This document shows, in pieces, positions 43,644 to 53,730 of a stretch of 64,000 nt of DNA (the stretch's first letter is position 1; every line of letters begins with the position of its first letter). The DNA is from an uncultured Bacteroides sp. GTDB lineage: Bacteria; Bacteroidota; Bacteroidia; Bacteroidales; Bacteroidaceae. A program made the translations under genes and the position numbers. The stretch is taken from assembly GCA_947646015.1 (NCBI GenBank), contig CANSEY010000006.1, positions 109,406 through 173,405 of the forward strand, written 5' to 3'. The notes under the pieces are model-generated. The model did not search any database. It was not told where the DNA came from and was given only the letters and a program-made list of their open reading frames with translations.

Positions 43644-44240
43644 ATGGTGGATTCTATAAATGAAAAACGTTTATTAACCGAATTAAAGAACGGCTCCTTT
43701 CATGCATTTGAAAGGTTATATAATATGTATAGCGGTAAGTTATACAACTTCATTATGCGAATTTCTTCCGGCAATCAATATATGGCTGAAGAAGTAGTTC
43801 AGTCTGCCTTTATCCGTGTTTGGGAAGTACGTGAGCGAGTAGAGCCGGAGTCTTCATTTATTTCTTTTCTTTGTACCATCGCCAAGAATTTATTAATGAA
43901 TATGTATCAGCGTCAGACTGTAGAGTATGTTTACAATGAATATTTGAAAAATACAGGAGTAGATCGTGACTCCCAGACAGAAGAAAGTATTGACTTGCGA
44001 TTCTTGAATGAATATATCGATTCTTTGGCTGAAGAATTGCCGGCGCAACGGAAGAAAATCTTTATTCTGAGCAAAAGGCAAAATTATACAAATAAAGAAA
44101 TAGCGGAGATGATGGGTATTTCCGAAAGTACAGTTGCCACGCAACTATCTTTGGCCGTGAAGTTTATGCGTGAGCAGTTAATGAAGCATTATGATAAAAT
44201 CGTTGCGCTTCTGTTTGCCTTTTTTGTTAATGAAATGTAA
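43644..44240 (+). CDS. ECF sigma factor of the GDPD locus
   Basis: 198 residues. Region 2: FERLYNMYSGKLYNFIMRIS, EEVVQSAFIRVWEVRERVEP, SFLCTIAKNLLMNMYQR. Region 4: LPAQRKKIFILSKRQNYTNK, EIAEMMGISESTVATQLSLA. FecI-like. It lies 63 bp before a FecR gene and heads the same-strand set FecR-SusC-SusD-GDPD-GDPD-GlpT, so it most likely drives the SusC operon on substrate sensing. Confidence 0.9.
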   Translation: MVDSINEKRLLTELKNGSFHAFERLYNMYSGKLYNFIMRISSGNQYMAEEVVQSAFIRVWEVRERVEPESSFISFLCTIAKNLLMNMYQRQTVEYVYNEYLKNTGVDRDSQTEESIDLRFLNEYIDSLAEELPAQRKKIFILSKRQNYTNKEIAEMMGISESTVATQLSLAVKFMREQLMKHYDKIVALLFAFFVNEM

Positions 44241-44303
44241 TTGTAATCTTTGCTTTTGGATGGCAGATAGGATGAAAATGTATACCTGTAAATAAGTAGG
44301 AAG

Positions 44304-45281
44304 ATGGATAAGATACATTATAAAGAGCTGATTGAAAAATATTTCGAAGGAAATATAACGGACACTGAAATAAAGGAGTTGTCCGATTGGATAAAGAACG
44401 ACCGTCAGTTGCAAAACTGGTGGGAACAGGAGTTTACCAAGTCGGATGCCGCTATTGATCCGATACTGCGCGATAAACTCTTTGCACGGATAAAAGAAGG
44501 AACACTGAAACATACGTCACCGAGAACGAAGGGCGTGAGAACTCTCCCTATGACTCCTTGGAGGTGGGTGGCTGCTATTTTGTTACCTGTCTGTATTGCT
44601 TTTTTTACTTATTATTTGATCGATTCGTCGCAAATGACCAGTGCGCCTTTTATTGTCAAAGCAGATAAAGGTGATAAAGCTACAGTTGAATTGCCGGATG
44701 GAACGAATGTAGTGCTTAACTCAGCTTCTCAATTGAGTTATCTGAATAATTTTGGAGAGAAAGTCCGCAGAGTGCAACTGAATGGTGAGGCCTACTTTAA
44801 AGTCGCTCCTGATGAGAAACATGCGTTTATAGTGCAGATAGGTGATTTGGAAGTAAAGGTATTGGGGACTTCCTTCAATGTATCTGCTTATGAAGATGCA
44901 AAAGACATTACGGTTGTTTTGTTGGAAGGGAAAGTAGGAATTTACACTCAGGAAACTTCGCGTATGATGAAGCCCGGTGATAAGATAGAATACAATAAAA
45001 ACACTCATCAACTTGTTGCTACCCAAGTGCATCCCAACGATTATATTGAATGGACGAAAGGAAATATCTATTTCGAGAAAGAATCGTTGGAAAACATTAT
45101 GAAAACTCTTTCACGGATTTATGATGTGGAGATACGTTTCGATTCGAATAAACTTCCTAAAGAATACTTTACGGGAACGATTCCTAGTGGCGGCATACAG
45201 AACGCCTTGAATATTCTCATGCTTACTTCGCCTTTTTATTATGAAATGGATGGCTCGGTCATTGTCTTGAAAGAGAAGTAG
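44304..45281 (+). CDS. FecR-type anti-sigma regulator
   Basis: 325 residues. Cytoplasmic N-terminus (IHYKELIEKYFEGNITDTEI, DWIKNDRQLQNWWEQEF), one membrane helix (WVAAILLPVCIAFFTYYL), then the periplasmic FecR domain (VKADKGDKATVELPDGTNVV, LNSASQLSYLN, VQLNGEAYFKVAPDEKHAFI, VLGTSFNVSAYEDAKDITVV) and a C-terminal STN-like domain (ESLENIMKTLSRIYDVEIRF). A terminator follows, separating the sigma/FecR pair from susC. Confidence 0.92.
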   Translation: MDKIHYKELIEKYFEGNITDTEIKELSDWIKNDRQLQNWWEQEFTKSDAAIDPILRDKLFARIKEGTLKHTSPRTKGVRTLPMTPWRWVAAILLPVCIAFFTYYLIDSSQMTSAPFIVKADKGDKATVELPDGTNVVLNSASQLSYLNNFGEKVRRVQLNGEAYFKVAPDEKHAFIVQIGDLEVKVLGTSFNVSAYEDAKDITVVLLEGKVGIYTQETSRMMKPGDKIEYNKNTHQLVATQVHPNDYIEWTKGNIYFEKESLENIMKTLSRIYDVEIRFDSNKLPKEYFTGTIPSGGIQNALNILMLTSPFYYEMDGSVIVLKEK

Positions 45282-45310
45282 ATAAGCATCTTTATCATGA
45301 AATTAGATAT

Positions 45311-45345
45311 AGCCATTCCTGAGTTTTCCCCCGGAATGGCTTTTT
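45311..45345 (+). terminator. Terminator between FecR and susC
   Basis: AGCCATTCC (45311-45319) pairs with GGAATGGCT (45333-45341), followed by TTTT. The remaining 106 bp before susC include a small dyad TTAAC (45366-45370)/GTTAA (45375-45379); the sigma-dependent susC promoter should lie here, but I cannot assign it. Confidence 0.8.
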
Positions 45346-45451
45346 AATTTATGAAGAACCGTTGGTTAACAAGAGTTAAAGATAGATAGCCGATTGGACG
45401 AAAGGGGAGAGCAGTCGGTATACCTGTCAAACAGCTTAAAAGTTTTGATAT

Positions 45452-48400
45452 ATGGAAAACAGAACACCCTTTGTGAAACTCCCTCAGTCTACAGCAGGGA
45501 GAAGTAAGAACTGGAGAACATTACGGGCCATTTGTCTGCTACTGTTCATGAGCATCTCTTTGACCGCTTATTCTCAAATAACGGTTGATTTGAAAGACAT
45601 TTCGTTAAGAGCCTCATTAAAAAAGATTGAGCAAGTTAGTAATTACAAGTTTTTCTACAGTGAGAGTCTGCCGGAATTGAGTTGGAAAGTTTCATTGAAC
45701 GTTCGGGATGTAACGATCGACCAGACCATGACACGTCTTTTGGAAGGAATGGAACTGACTTACAAAAAAGAACAGGAAAACGTCATTGTGTTGATTCGTA
45801 AAACACAAAGTAAACAACTGACGAAAAAAGTAACCGGAACAGTTGTCGATGCCAACGGAGAACCCATAATCGGTGCAAGTATCGTGATTAAAGGTGAGTC
45901 TCACGGGACAATAACGGATTTTGATGGTAAGTTCGCATTGCCCGACGTACCGGAGAAAGCAGTCTTGACCATCTCTTATATCGGTTACAAGACAGTCAAT
46001 CTTGCTACTACCGATCAGACATTGGTAAAGGTAGTACTTGAGGAAGATAGTAAGATGATCGATGAAGTCGTAGTAGTAGGTTATGGAGTTCAGTCACAGA
46101 AGCTGGTCACTACCTCTATCAGTAAAGTGAAGATGGAGAATATAGATCAGGGAAATGATTACAATCCGATTAAGATGTTGCAAGGTCGTGTGGCAGGTGT
46201 GAATATATCTTCTGCCTCCGGAACACCGGGTGAAACTCCCAATATAACTGTTCGTGGTATCGGTTCCGTTAGCGGAGGAAGTTCACCGCTGTATGTAGTG
46301 GATGGAATCCCCAGCGAAAAATATCCGAATTTGAATCCCAATGATATTGAGAGTATGGAAGTGTTGAAAGATGCGTCGGCAGCGGCAATCTATGGTTCGC
46401 GTGCCAATGCCGGGGTGGTGCTGATCACTACCAAATCGGGGCAGCAGGGGAAAACAAAGATCGAAGTATCCGGCCGTTACGGCTTTGCCTCCCTTGCCAG
46501 TGATATAGAGATGGCTAATTCAACGGAATACATGAATACTATGCAGGCTGCTATTGATAACTACAATGTGCAGATGGGAACCAACCTGCAACTGTATATT
46601 CCTTCTCAGATTCAGGAAACCGACTGGGTGAAAGAGATTTCAAGAAAGAACTCAAAGACGGGTGCCGGTTCTATCAGCATTTCCGGCGGAAATGAAAAGA
46701 CTACTTTTTTTGCTTCCTTAGGAGCCAATACTCAGGAAGGCTATTTGAATAAGAGTAAGTATGACCAATACAATATGCGTGCTAAGTTCTCACATAAAAT
46801 AAACAGCATCTTCAAACTAAATATGAATCTGGCAGGTTCGGCAAGTCGTTCGGACTTATTGGAAGAAACGAGTACCAGTTTGAAAGTATTGCGTACAGCC
46901 CGTGAGGAACAACCTTGGTATTCTCCTTACAAAGAAGACGGGACATCCTATAAAGTGAATGGAACGGATATTCTGCGCCATAATCCCCTCATGTTAATAA
47001 ATGAAGAAGACTGGGTAGCAAAGAAATATCAGTTGTCGGGAGTATTCAGTATAGACGTCACCCCCTTCAAAGGTTTTAAATATACACCGACAGTGAGTGC
47101 GTACGGCATTTTGGATAATGTTTCAAAGAAGTTATCGGATAAGCACGATGCCCGTAAAAACAGTAGTGGTTGGGGAGCTTTGGCACAACAGAAAGACCAG
47201 AGTTTCCGTTATGTGATTGATAATGTTTTTTCTTACAATAACGAATGGAATAAACTTATTTACTCAGTTATGTTAGGACACTCTTTCGAGAAATACACTT
47301 ACGAACAGTTTGGAGCAAAGAGTGATAATTACGCCAATGGTGCCTATCCTTCGTCCAGTTTCGATCTCATTAATGCCGGACCGAACATCTATGCCGGAGA
47401 TATCAGTTATACTTCCTACGCTTTGGAGTCTTACTTTGGTCGAATCGCCCTGAACTGGGATAATAAATATATCCTGAATGCCTCGTTACGCAGCGATGGT
47501 TCTTCCCGCTTTGCGAAGAATAAGAGGTATGGTTACTTTCCCTCGGCTTCTTTTGCATGGAGAGCTTCCAATGAAGGCTTCTTTCCCAAAAACAAATATG
47601 TCAATGATGCCAAACTGAGATTAAGCTGGGGTATGACAGGCAGCATGGCAGGTGTCAGCAATTATGCTCCGTTGTCGCTCATTAGTGCGGGAGGCGCATC
47701 CTACAATGGCTCTGCCGGATTCCAGATTTCACAGGACGCACGTGCGCTGACTTGGGAGAAGGCAAGTCAGTTCAATATAGGTTTTGATATCGAAATGTTT
47801 CAGTCTCGTTTAACCTTGAACGTTGATATGTTCTATCAGAAAACGACCGATCTGCTGTTTAAGAAACCTGTAAATGCAAGTACCGGATATACCACTCTAC
47901 AGTCTAACATCGGTTCGTTGGAGAATAAAGGACTTGAATTGGCATTAAACGGCAAAATTCTCACCGGAAAATTCAAATGGGACTTGGGAGGTAATATTTC
48001 TTTCGTAAAGAACAAACTGCTCTCTTTAATTGAAGGAAGTGAAATGTACGTTGTACCCAGTAGCGGGAGTAACCTTTTGGGTGGTTCCATGCATGCTTTG
48101 ATCAACGGAGAACCCATCAGTACATTTTATATGTTGAAGATGGAAGGCATTTATCAGCGTGACGATGAAGTTCCCGCCAAACTTTATGCCAAGGGAGTGC
48201 GTGCCGGTGATGTGAGATATTTTGATTACAATGAAGATGGCGACATCACCGACGCCGACCGTGTGAATGTAGGAAAAGCTATTCCCGACTTTTACGGTGG
48301 TATTACTTCGAATTTCTCATACAAAGGTTTTGATCTGTCATTATTTGGGCAATTTTCCGTAGGTGGAAAAGTGATGGCGGCATGGCGGGGTGTCAATGGT

Positions 48401-48871
48401 TCCGAAGGTACCGACCATTTAGGTCTGGCACTGTCTAATGTAAAAGTGGGCGACCGTGGAGAATCCGTAGAACAGTTCTTTAATATCAGTAAGGAGGTAG
48501 CCAATGGATACTGGCGCGGTGAAGGCACCAGCAACTCGATTCCCCGTCCTGTAAGGATCGGTGTGCATACCGGATATGATTATGACTACAATGTTCAGAC
48601 ATCCACCCGCTATCTGGAAGATGCTTCCTACTTCAAACTGAAAACAGTCACATTAGGATATACCTTGCCGGAATCCATCACGAAGAAAATTCATGTGAAC
48701 TCTCTGAGATTTTACGTTTCGGCAGACAACTTGCTGGCTTTTACAAAATATTCGGGTTACGATCCTGAAACTTCTTTCTCGGGCAGTCCCGGAGACTCCA
48801 ATTACGGAGTTGATTTCGGCCTGCAACCAGTGTTGAGAACATTTATCTTTGGTTTGAATCTAAACTTTTAA
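45452..48871 (+). CDS. SusC-like TonB-dependent transporter with STN domain (GDPD locus)
   Basis: 1,139 residues. After the signal region (LRAICLLLFMSISLTAYSQ) comes an STN domain (LKDISLRASLKKIEQVSNYK ... FFYSESLP), a carboxypeptidase-regulatory-like domain (GTVVDANGEPIIGASIVIKG), the plug (MIDEVVVVGYGVQSQKLVTT, MLQGRVAGVNISSASG, PLYVVDGIPSEKYPNLNPND, VLKDASAAAIYGSRANAGVV) and the outer-membrane barrel (ending TFIFGLNLNF). Imports a ligand across the outer membrane with the SusD lid and signals to FecR/sigma. The downstream genes suggest the ligand is a glycerophosphodiester or a polymer containing it, not a plain glycan. Confidence 0.93.
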   Translation: MENRTPFVKLPQSTAGRSKNWRTLRAICLLLFMSISLTAYSQITVDLKDISLRASLKKIEQVSNYKFFYSESLPELSWKVSLNVRDVTIDQTMTRLLEGMELTYKKEQENVIVLIRKTQSKQLTKKVTGTVVDANGEPIIGASIVIKGESHGTITDFDGKFALPDVPEKAVLTISYIGYKTVNLATTDQTLVKVVLEEDSKMIDEVVVVGYGVQSQKLVTTSISKVKMENIDQGNDYNPIKMLQGRVAGVNISSASGTPGETPNITVRGIGSVSGGSSPLYVVDGIPSEKYPNLNPNDIESMEVLKDASAAAIYGSRANAGVVLITTKSGQQGKTKIEVSGRYGFASLASDIEMANSTEYMNTMQAAIDNYNVQMGTNLQLYIPSQIQETDWVKEISRKNSKTGAGSISISGGNEKTTFFASLGANTQEGYLNKSKYDQYNMRAKFSHKINSIFKLNMNLAGSASRSDLLEETSTSLKVLRTAREEQPWYSPYKEDGTSYKVNGTDILRHNPLMLINEEDWVAKKYQLSGVFSIDVTPFKGFKYTPTVSAYGILDNVSKKLSDKHDARKNSSGWGALAQQKDQSFRYVIDNVFSYNNEWNKLIYSVMLGHSFEKYTYEQFGAKSDNYANGAYPSSSFDLINAGPNIYAGDISYTSYALESYFGRIALNWDNKYILNASLRSDGSSRFAKNKRYGYFPSASFAWRASNEGFFPKNKYVNDAKLRLSWGMTGSMAGVSNYAPLSLISAGGASYNGSAGFQISQDARALTWEKASQFNIGFDIEMFQSRLTLNVDMFYQKTTDLLFKKPVNASTGYTTLQSNIGSLENKGLELALNGKILTGKFKWDLGGNISFVKNKLLSLIEGSEMYVVPSSGSNLLGGSMHALINGEPISTFYMLKMEGIYQRDDEVPAKLYAKGVRAGDVRYFDYNEDGDITDADRVNVGKAIPDFYGGITSNFSYKGFDLSLFGQFSVGGKVMAAWRGVNGSEGTDHLGLALSNVKVGDRGESVEQFFNISKEVANGYWRGEGTSNSIPRPVRIGVHTGYDYDYNVQTSTRYLEDASYFKLKTVTLGYTLPESITKKIHVNSLRFYVSADNLLAFTKYSGYDPETSFSGSPGDSNYGVDFGLQPVLRTFIFGLNLNF

Positions 48872-48883
48872 AAACAGACGAGT

Positions 48884-50227
48884 ATGAAACGATTTTATAT
48901 GATCAACTATTTACTATGCGGCATTTGTCTTTTATGGATGACAGGATGCTCAAATATGCTGGATGAAATGCGACCGAAGGACAAGATACCTCAAGACGCA
49001 TTGAGCGAGTCCGACTTGACAAAGTTGCTTAACGGGGTATATGCTGAAATGGAAGAACTGGTTTTCAAGTTCTATATGGACGGTGATGTGAAAGGAGAGA
49101 ATTTCAAGGCGGGCCCGGGATTTTCCATGAATGATCCGATGTCGATGGCTCCGAGCTCCAAAGAGGTATTGGGGCAGTGGCAGAAATGTTTCACAGCCTT
49201 AAAGCAAGTCAATTTCTTGGTGGAGACCTACGAAGCATCCTCCAATAAAGACAGTCAGGTGGTGAAACAGACCGGAGGAACCGGCTATTATTTCCGGGCA
49301 TTGATTTATTATCATTTAGTCACCCGTTGGGGAGGAGCGCCTATTTTACGTAAGCGTACTTACGATGTAGTGCCTATCTCACCCGAAGCCGATGTGTGGA
49401 ATTTTATTAAAGAAGATTTGGGCAAGGCAGAGAGCTTACTTCCGGAATTTACCGATCGCTTTTACGTATCTTTAAGTGTATGTGATGCACTGAATGCAAA
49501 AGTTTGTCTGGCCTTGAAAGATTATACGAATGCGGCTATTTATGCAGACAGAGTGATCACTAAGTCCAATTTCGCATTGAGTACCACATCAGCTGAATAT
49601 GCTAATGCTTTCATCTCCAATAGTAATAGCAAAGAACTGATTTTTGCTCTGGCCAATAAACGCAGCACGGGATTGTTACTTTTCTATCAGTCTGTTAATG
49701 ATATTGACCCGACATGGGATTATTCTCCCTCTGCCGATTGCTATAGTCATCTTTATGCCGATACTTCAGTCAAAAAGCAGGATATTCGTGCCAAAGCAGT
49801 CTTTGGGGCAGACAATAGCCGGATCATCAAATTTCCGAATGGAAGCACCGGGCAGTTTGTGACCAACGAACAACCTTCTCAAACTCCTATAGTAGTGGCT
49901 CGTGTAGCCGAAATGTATCTGATTAAAGCGGAAGCACTGGGAGCAACGAACGGCCTGTCGACCTTGAAAGAGTTTATGAATAAGCGTTATGCTACAGTCT
50001 CATTACCTTCAAGCATGAGCGACACCGAGTTTCAGAATCAGATACTGGACGAACGCCATCGTGAACTGTATGCAGAAGGACAGCGCTGGTACGACTTGAA
50101 GAGGACCAATCGGTTGGATTTATTTACTTCGCTGAACGGAAGAAATTATTTAATGTACTATCCGGTTCCCCAGTCGGAACGCGATTTGGCAGGAGCCGAA
50201 AATTATCCTCAAAACGATGGTTATTAA
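48884..50227 (+). CDS. SusD/RagB-like surface lipoprotein (GDPD locus)
   Basis: 447 residues, 12 bp after susC. Lipobox WMTGC. SusD landmarks: MLDEMRPKDKIPQDALSESD, WQKCFTALKQVNFLVETYEA, GTGYYFRALIYYHLVTRWGG, PILRKRTY, VVARVAEMYLIKAEALGATN and the C-terminal ILDERHRELYAEGQRWYDLK, RTNRLD. It is shorter than many SusDs. It should bind the substrate at the surface and deliver it to its SusC partner. Confidence 0.92.
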   Translation: MKRFYMINYLLCGICLLWMTGCSNMLDEMRPKDKIPQDALSESDLTKLLNGVYAEMEELVFKFYMDGDVKGENFKAGPGFSMNDPMSMAPSSKEVLGQWQKCFTALKQVNFLVETYEASSNKDSQVVKQTGGTGYYFRALIYYHLVTRWGGAPILRKRTYDVVPISPEADVWNFIKEDLGKAESLLPEFTDRFYVSLSVCDALNAKVCLALKDYTNAAIYADRVITKSNFALSTTSAEYANAFISNSNSKELIFALANKRSTGLLLFYQSVNDIDPTWDYSPSADCYSHLYADTSVKKQDIRAKAVFGADNSRIIKFPNGSTGQFVTNEQPSQTPIVVARVAEMYLIKAEALGATNGLSTLKEFMNKRYATVSLPSSMSDTEFQNQILDERHRELYAEGQRWYDLKRTNRLDLFTSLNGRNYLMYYPVPQSERDLAGAENYPQNDGY

Positions 50228-50248
50228 TAAATTAAGAAAGAACAGATT

Positions 50249-52780
50249 ATGAAGAATATAAAAATATTTGCAACGTTTTGCATCTGCTTGCTGCTGTTTT
50301 CAGCCTGTTCGGATGACTGGAAAGAAAATGCGTTAACAGCCAAATTCTCTTTTGACAAGTCGCTGTATTATGTCGGAGATGAAGTTCGCATTACTAATGA
50401 AACCGTAGGCGGAGAAGGAAACTACACTTATGAGTGGGATTTGGGAGACGGAAAGACTTCAACGGACCCCAATCCCGTAGTCACCTATCAAACGAACGGT
50501 GCCTATACGGTGACTCTTCATGTGAAGGATGCAAAAGGCACTTATGCGATGGCTCACAAATTGTTGACCATTGATTCGGAGCCTTTGCCTGAAGTAGGAA
50601 ATGTAAAACTGAAATGGGTAGGCGGTCATGTGTTAGGAGAAGTACGTTCTACAGCTCCGGCTGTCAGTGATGATAATGGGGTGTATATGACTTCCAATGA
50701 TCATTATTTACGTAAATTTTCGGCAGCGACAGGAGACCAGCTTTGGGAATTTGACCTTTGGACATCTGCTGACGGCGATGCACCATCCGGAAATACGCAT
50801 ACTACTCCAAGCATTGAAATAGACGGAACAATCTACGTAGGAACCGGAGACACCAGTGGCAAAGTAGGACGTGTGTATGCAATAAATCCGGACGGGAGTA
50901 AGAAATGGCTGGTGGCAGGTGACGCTGAAAATGGCTTCTGGAATAAAGGAAAAGCTTCCACACCCCGTATCAATTACCTGACCTGTGCCATTGGGGAGAA
51001 TCATGTATATATGGGTAATGGCGGTTCTACAGGATCAGTACTTGCAGTAGATAAGGTGACCGGCTATCGGGTAGGATACGTAGCGAATGCGGATAATTCC
51101 GGAGGTCCTTCCGGAGGAGTATCTGCAGGAATAGTATTGGCAAACAACACTTTAGTTTGGGGTGGCGGAAAGAATGGATTGTTCGGGGCTTCTGCTTCTG
51201 CGTTGAATGCCGGTGGAAATGTAATGTGGGCTTGGCAGGTATTTAGCTCCGGCGATGATAAGCCGTCAGAAAATATGAACGGTTCTCCGGCAGTAGATGA
51301 GGTTGGTACTATTTACGGAACAGCTACGTTTGCAGGAATGGGAAGTAGCGCATTTGCTATAGGAAGTGATGGAGTGGAGAAGTGGCGTACTCCTTTGGGC
51401 AATGTCGGCACGCTGGATCAAGGCGGTGTTGTGATAGGACTCGACGGAAGCATTATCGTTACAGTGAAACGTGCTCCGGGGGAAGCAACCGGAGGAATCA
51501 TCTCTTTGTCTCCGGGAGGAGCTATCCAATGGCATTACGGCATTGCGGAAGATGTAAGCGGTTGTGCGGCAATTGATCAAGCAGGAAACATACATTTCGG
51601 CACCCAGTCCGGCAATTATTATATCATTAAACCGGAAGAATCGGATGAACAATTGATTCTGAAAAAAGACCTTGCTGCGTTGATTAGTGAAAGTGACTCT
51701 CCTTTAAAAGGAGATTGGGAAGCGGGAATCGGTAAAATCTGGAGTTCGCCTACCATCGGACCGGATGGAGCGATTTATATCGGAGTCACCAATACGGTGG
51801 ACCCTACAAAGAGCGTGTTGGTAGCTTTGGAAGATGAGGGAATTACCGGGGCCGCAACCTCTGCCTGGCCGATGAAAGGGAAGGACAGACGTCACTCCGG
51901 AGCCCAATCGGGAGGGAATGGAGAGAATCCCGGTGGAGAAGAAGGAGGACAGTTGCCTGTGACGGGGAATTTGAAAGCAGATTTAAAGAGTCTGTTTGAA
52001 AGCACCTCTTATAAAGTGTGGCTCTGCGCGCATCGTGGAAATACCCAAAAAGGGATGAAAGAGGGGATTCCCGAAAACTCGTTACCTGCGATAGAACACT
52101 CGGTCAAAGCAGGAGTTGAGATGATCGAGCTGGATGCACGGCCGACCTCTGACGGTGTGTTGGTATTGATGCACGACAACACCATCGACCGGACAACAAA
52201 CGGTAGCGGTGCGGTGGGAGACTTTACTTATCAGCAATTACAACAATTTTATCTGAAAGATGCATCCGGCAATATAACTGGCGAACGAATCCCGACTTTG
52301 GAGGAAGCGATGAAGAAAGGAAAAGGAAAAGTTTATTATAATCTGGATATTGTCAACAAGAATGTTGCGGTAAATACGATCGTCGCATTGCTTAAAAAAT
52401 TGGATATGGAAGGTTCCACTTTGCTGTATGTATCCAACAATCGCAATTATGCATTTGATTTGAAGGCAGCCAACAGTAGTTTGCTGTTGCACCCGATGGC
52501 GAAAGCTACCGATGACATCACATACTTCTCCTCATCCTACACTGATAATGTACAAATGATGCAGCTGTCTACGTCAGATGCTATGGGTGGAACGATGGTT
52601 AATGAGATTAAAGATAAAGGCTGGCTTCTTTTCTCCAACATTGTCGGAGCGAATGATACCAATATGTTGTCGGAAAACTACTCCGGTTTGGTGGGAATGA
52701 TTAACAAACGCATCAACATTGTGCAAACAGACTATGCTGAAGTAGCTGCCAAATATTTAAAGTCTAAAGGATACAGATAA
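50249..52780 (+). CDS. PKD/beta-propeller/glycerophosphodiester phosphodiesterase fusion lipoprotein
   Basis: 843 residues. Lipobox LLFSAC followed by SDDWKEN (surface-type signal). A PKD domain (about 30-115, YTYEWDLGDGKTSTDPNPVV) is followed by a PQQ-like beta-propeller (about 120-550) with blades such as GVYMTSNDHYLRKFSAATGD, TIYVGTGDTSGKVGRVYAIN and AIYIGVTNTVDPTKSVLVAL. After a Gly/Glu linker comes a GDPD catalytic domain (about 590-843): H595-R596-G597 in LCAHRGNT, PENSLPAIEHSVKAGVEMIE, LDARPTSDGVLVLMHDNTID and RIPTLEEAMKKGKGKVYYNL. It should hydrolyse glycerophosphodiesters to glycerol-3-phosphate and an alcohol at the cell surface. I do not know of this fusion as a characterised enzyme. 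Confidence 0.85.
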   Translation: MKNIKIFATFCICLLLFSACSDDWKENALTAKFSFDKSLYYVGDEVRITNETVGGEGNYTYEWDLGDGKTSTDPNPVVTYQTNGAYTVTLHVKDAKGTYAMAHKLLTIDSEPLPEVGNVKLKWVGGHVLGEVRSTAPAVSDDNGVYMTSNDHYLRKFSAATGDQLWEFDLWTSADGDAPSGNTHTTPSIEIDGTIYVGTGDTSGKVGRVYAINPDGSKKWLVAGDAENGFWNKGKASTPRINYLTCAIGENHVYMGNGGSTGSVLAVDKVTGYRVGYVANADNSGGPSGGVSAGIVLANNTLVWGGGKNGLFGASASALNAGGNVMWAWQVFSSGDDKPSENMNGSPAVDEVGTIYGTATFAGMGSSAFAIGSDGVEKWRTPLGNVGTLDQGGVVIGLDGSIIVTVKRAPGEATGGIISLSPGGAIQWHYGIAEDVSGCAAIDQAGNIHFGTQSGNYYIIKPEESDEQLILKKDLAALISESDSPLKGDWEAGIGKIWSSPTIGPDGAIYIGVTNTVDPTKSVLVALEDEGITGAATSAWPMKGKDRRHSGAQSGGNGENPGGEEGGQLPVTGNLKADLKSLFESTSYKVWLCAHRGNTQKGMKEGIPENSLPAIEHSVKAGVEMIELDARPTSDGVLVLMHDNTIDRTTNGSGAVGDFTYQQLQQFYLKDASGNITGERIPTLEEAMKKGKGKVYYNLDIVNKNVAVNTIVALLKKLDMEGSTLLYVSNNRNYAFDLKAANSSLLLHPMAKATDDITYFSSSYTDNVQMMQLSTSDAMGGTMVNEIKDKGWLLFSNIVGANDTNMLSENYSGLVGMINKRINIVQTDYAEVAAKYLKSKGYR

Positions 52781-52794
52781 TAGTACATATAGAT

Positions 52795-53715
52795 ATGAAG
52801 AAATATATAATGATAGGAATCTTATTCGCATTTCCTTTCTGCCTGTCGGCAGACGAACCGGTGAAAGCCATTTATGCGAAGATAACGAACCCTGACAATA
52901 AAGAAATCACGGTTGTAGCTCATCGGGCAGACTGGCGTTACGCACCCGAAAATTCACTTGCCGCTATTGAAAGTTCCATTCGTCTGGGAGCTGACGTAGT
53001 GGAGCTGGATGTTCAGAAAACCAAAGACGGTCAATTGATCCTGATGCATGACAAAACGCTGGACCGAACGACTACCGGAAAAGGAAAGGTAGCCGAATGG
53101 ACATTGGATTCTATCCGGACACTCTATCTGAAAAATGGAGCGGCACTCAAAACCAAGCATCGTGTACCTACTTTGGAAGAGGCTTTATGGGTTGCCAAAG
53201 GTCGTGTGATGGTCAATCTGGATAAAGCATATCCGATATTTGACGAGATTTTTCCCATCCTCGAAAAGACGGGAACAGTGGATCAGATTATCATGAAAGG
53301 TTCCAAGCCTGTGGCAGACGTAAAGAAAGACTTAGGTAAATATCTGGACCGTATCATTTATATGCCTATCATTCATTTGGATAAGCCGGGAGCAATGAAG
53401 CAACTGGATGATTTTATGACGGAGCTGCATCCCGTAGCTTTTGAACTTCTATTTGTATCGGATACCTGCCAGGCCCCCAAGCAAGTAAAAACGAAGTTGA
53501 AAGGAAAAAGTAAAATCTGGTATAATACGTTGTGGGATACGATGGCTGGCGGACATGATGATGATAAATCGTTGGAGAATCCGGACGAAGGATATGGTTA
53601 TCTGATCGATACACTCGGAGCGGCCATCATTCAGACAGACCGTACTGCCTATCTGCTGGAATATTTGCAATCGCGTAAGAAGCGTAGTGAAAACGGCCAA
53701 GATGCGTATCATTAA
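52795..53715 (+). CDS. Periplasmic glycerophosphodiester phosphodiesterase
   Basis: 306 residues. A cleavable signal peptide (MKKYIMIGILFAFPFCLSA) points to the periplasm. The GDPD motif is VVAHRADWRYAPENSLAAIE: catalytic H43 and R44 are present, but the usual Gly of HRG is Ala. Metal ligands E70 and D72 (ADVVELDVQKTKDGQ) and H85/D86 (LILMHDKTLDRTT) are intact; HRVPTLEEALWVAKGRVMVN follows. It probably finishes off diesters that pass through SusC. Its stop is 15 bp before the antiporter gene, which fits delivery of free glycerol-3-phosphate. Confidence 0.9.
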   Translation: MKKYIMIGILFAFPFCLSADEPVKAIYAKITNPDNKEITVVAHRADWRYAPENSLAAIESSIRLGADVVELDVQKTKDGQLILMHDKTLDRTTTGKGKVAEWTLDSIRTLYLKNGAALKTKHRVPTLEEALWVAKGRVMVNLDKAYPIFDEIFPILEKTGTVDQIIMKGSKPVADVKKDLGKYLDRIIYMPIIHLDKPGAMKQLDDFMTELHPVAFELLFVSDTCQAPKQVKTKLKGKSKIWYNTLWDTMAGGHDDDKSLENPDEGYGYLIDTLGAAIIQTDRTAYLLEYLQSRKKRSENGQDAYH

Positions 53716-53730
53716 AATATAGACTTCTTT

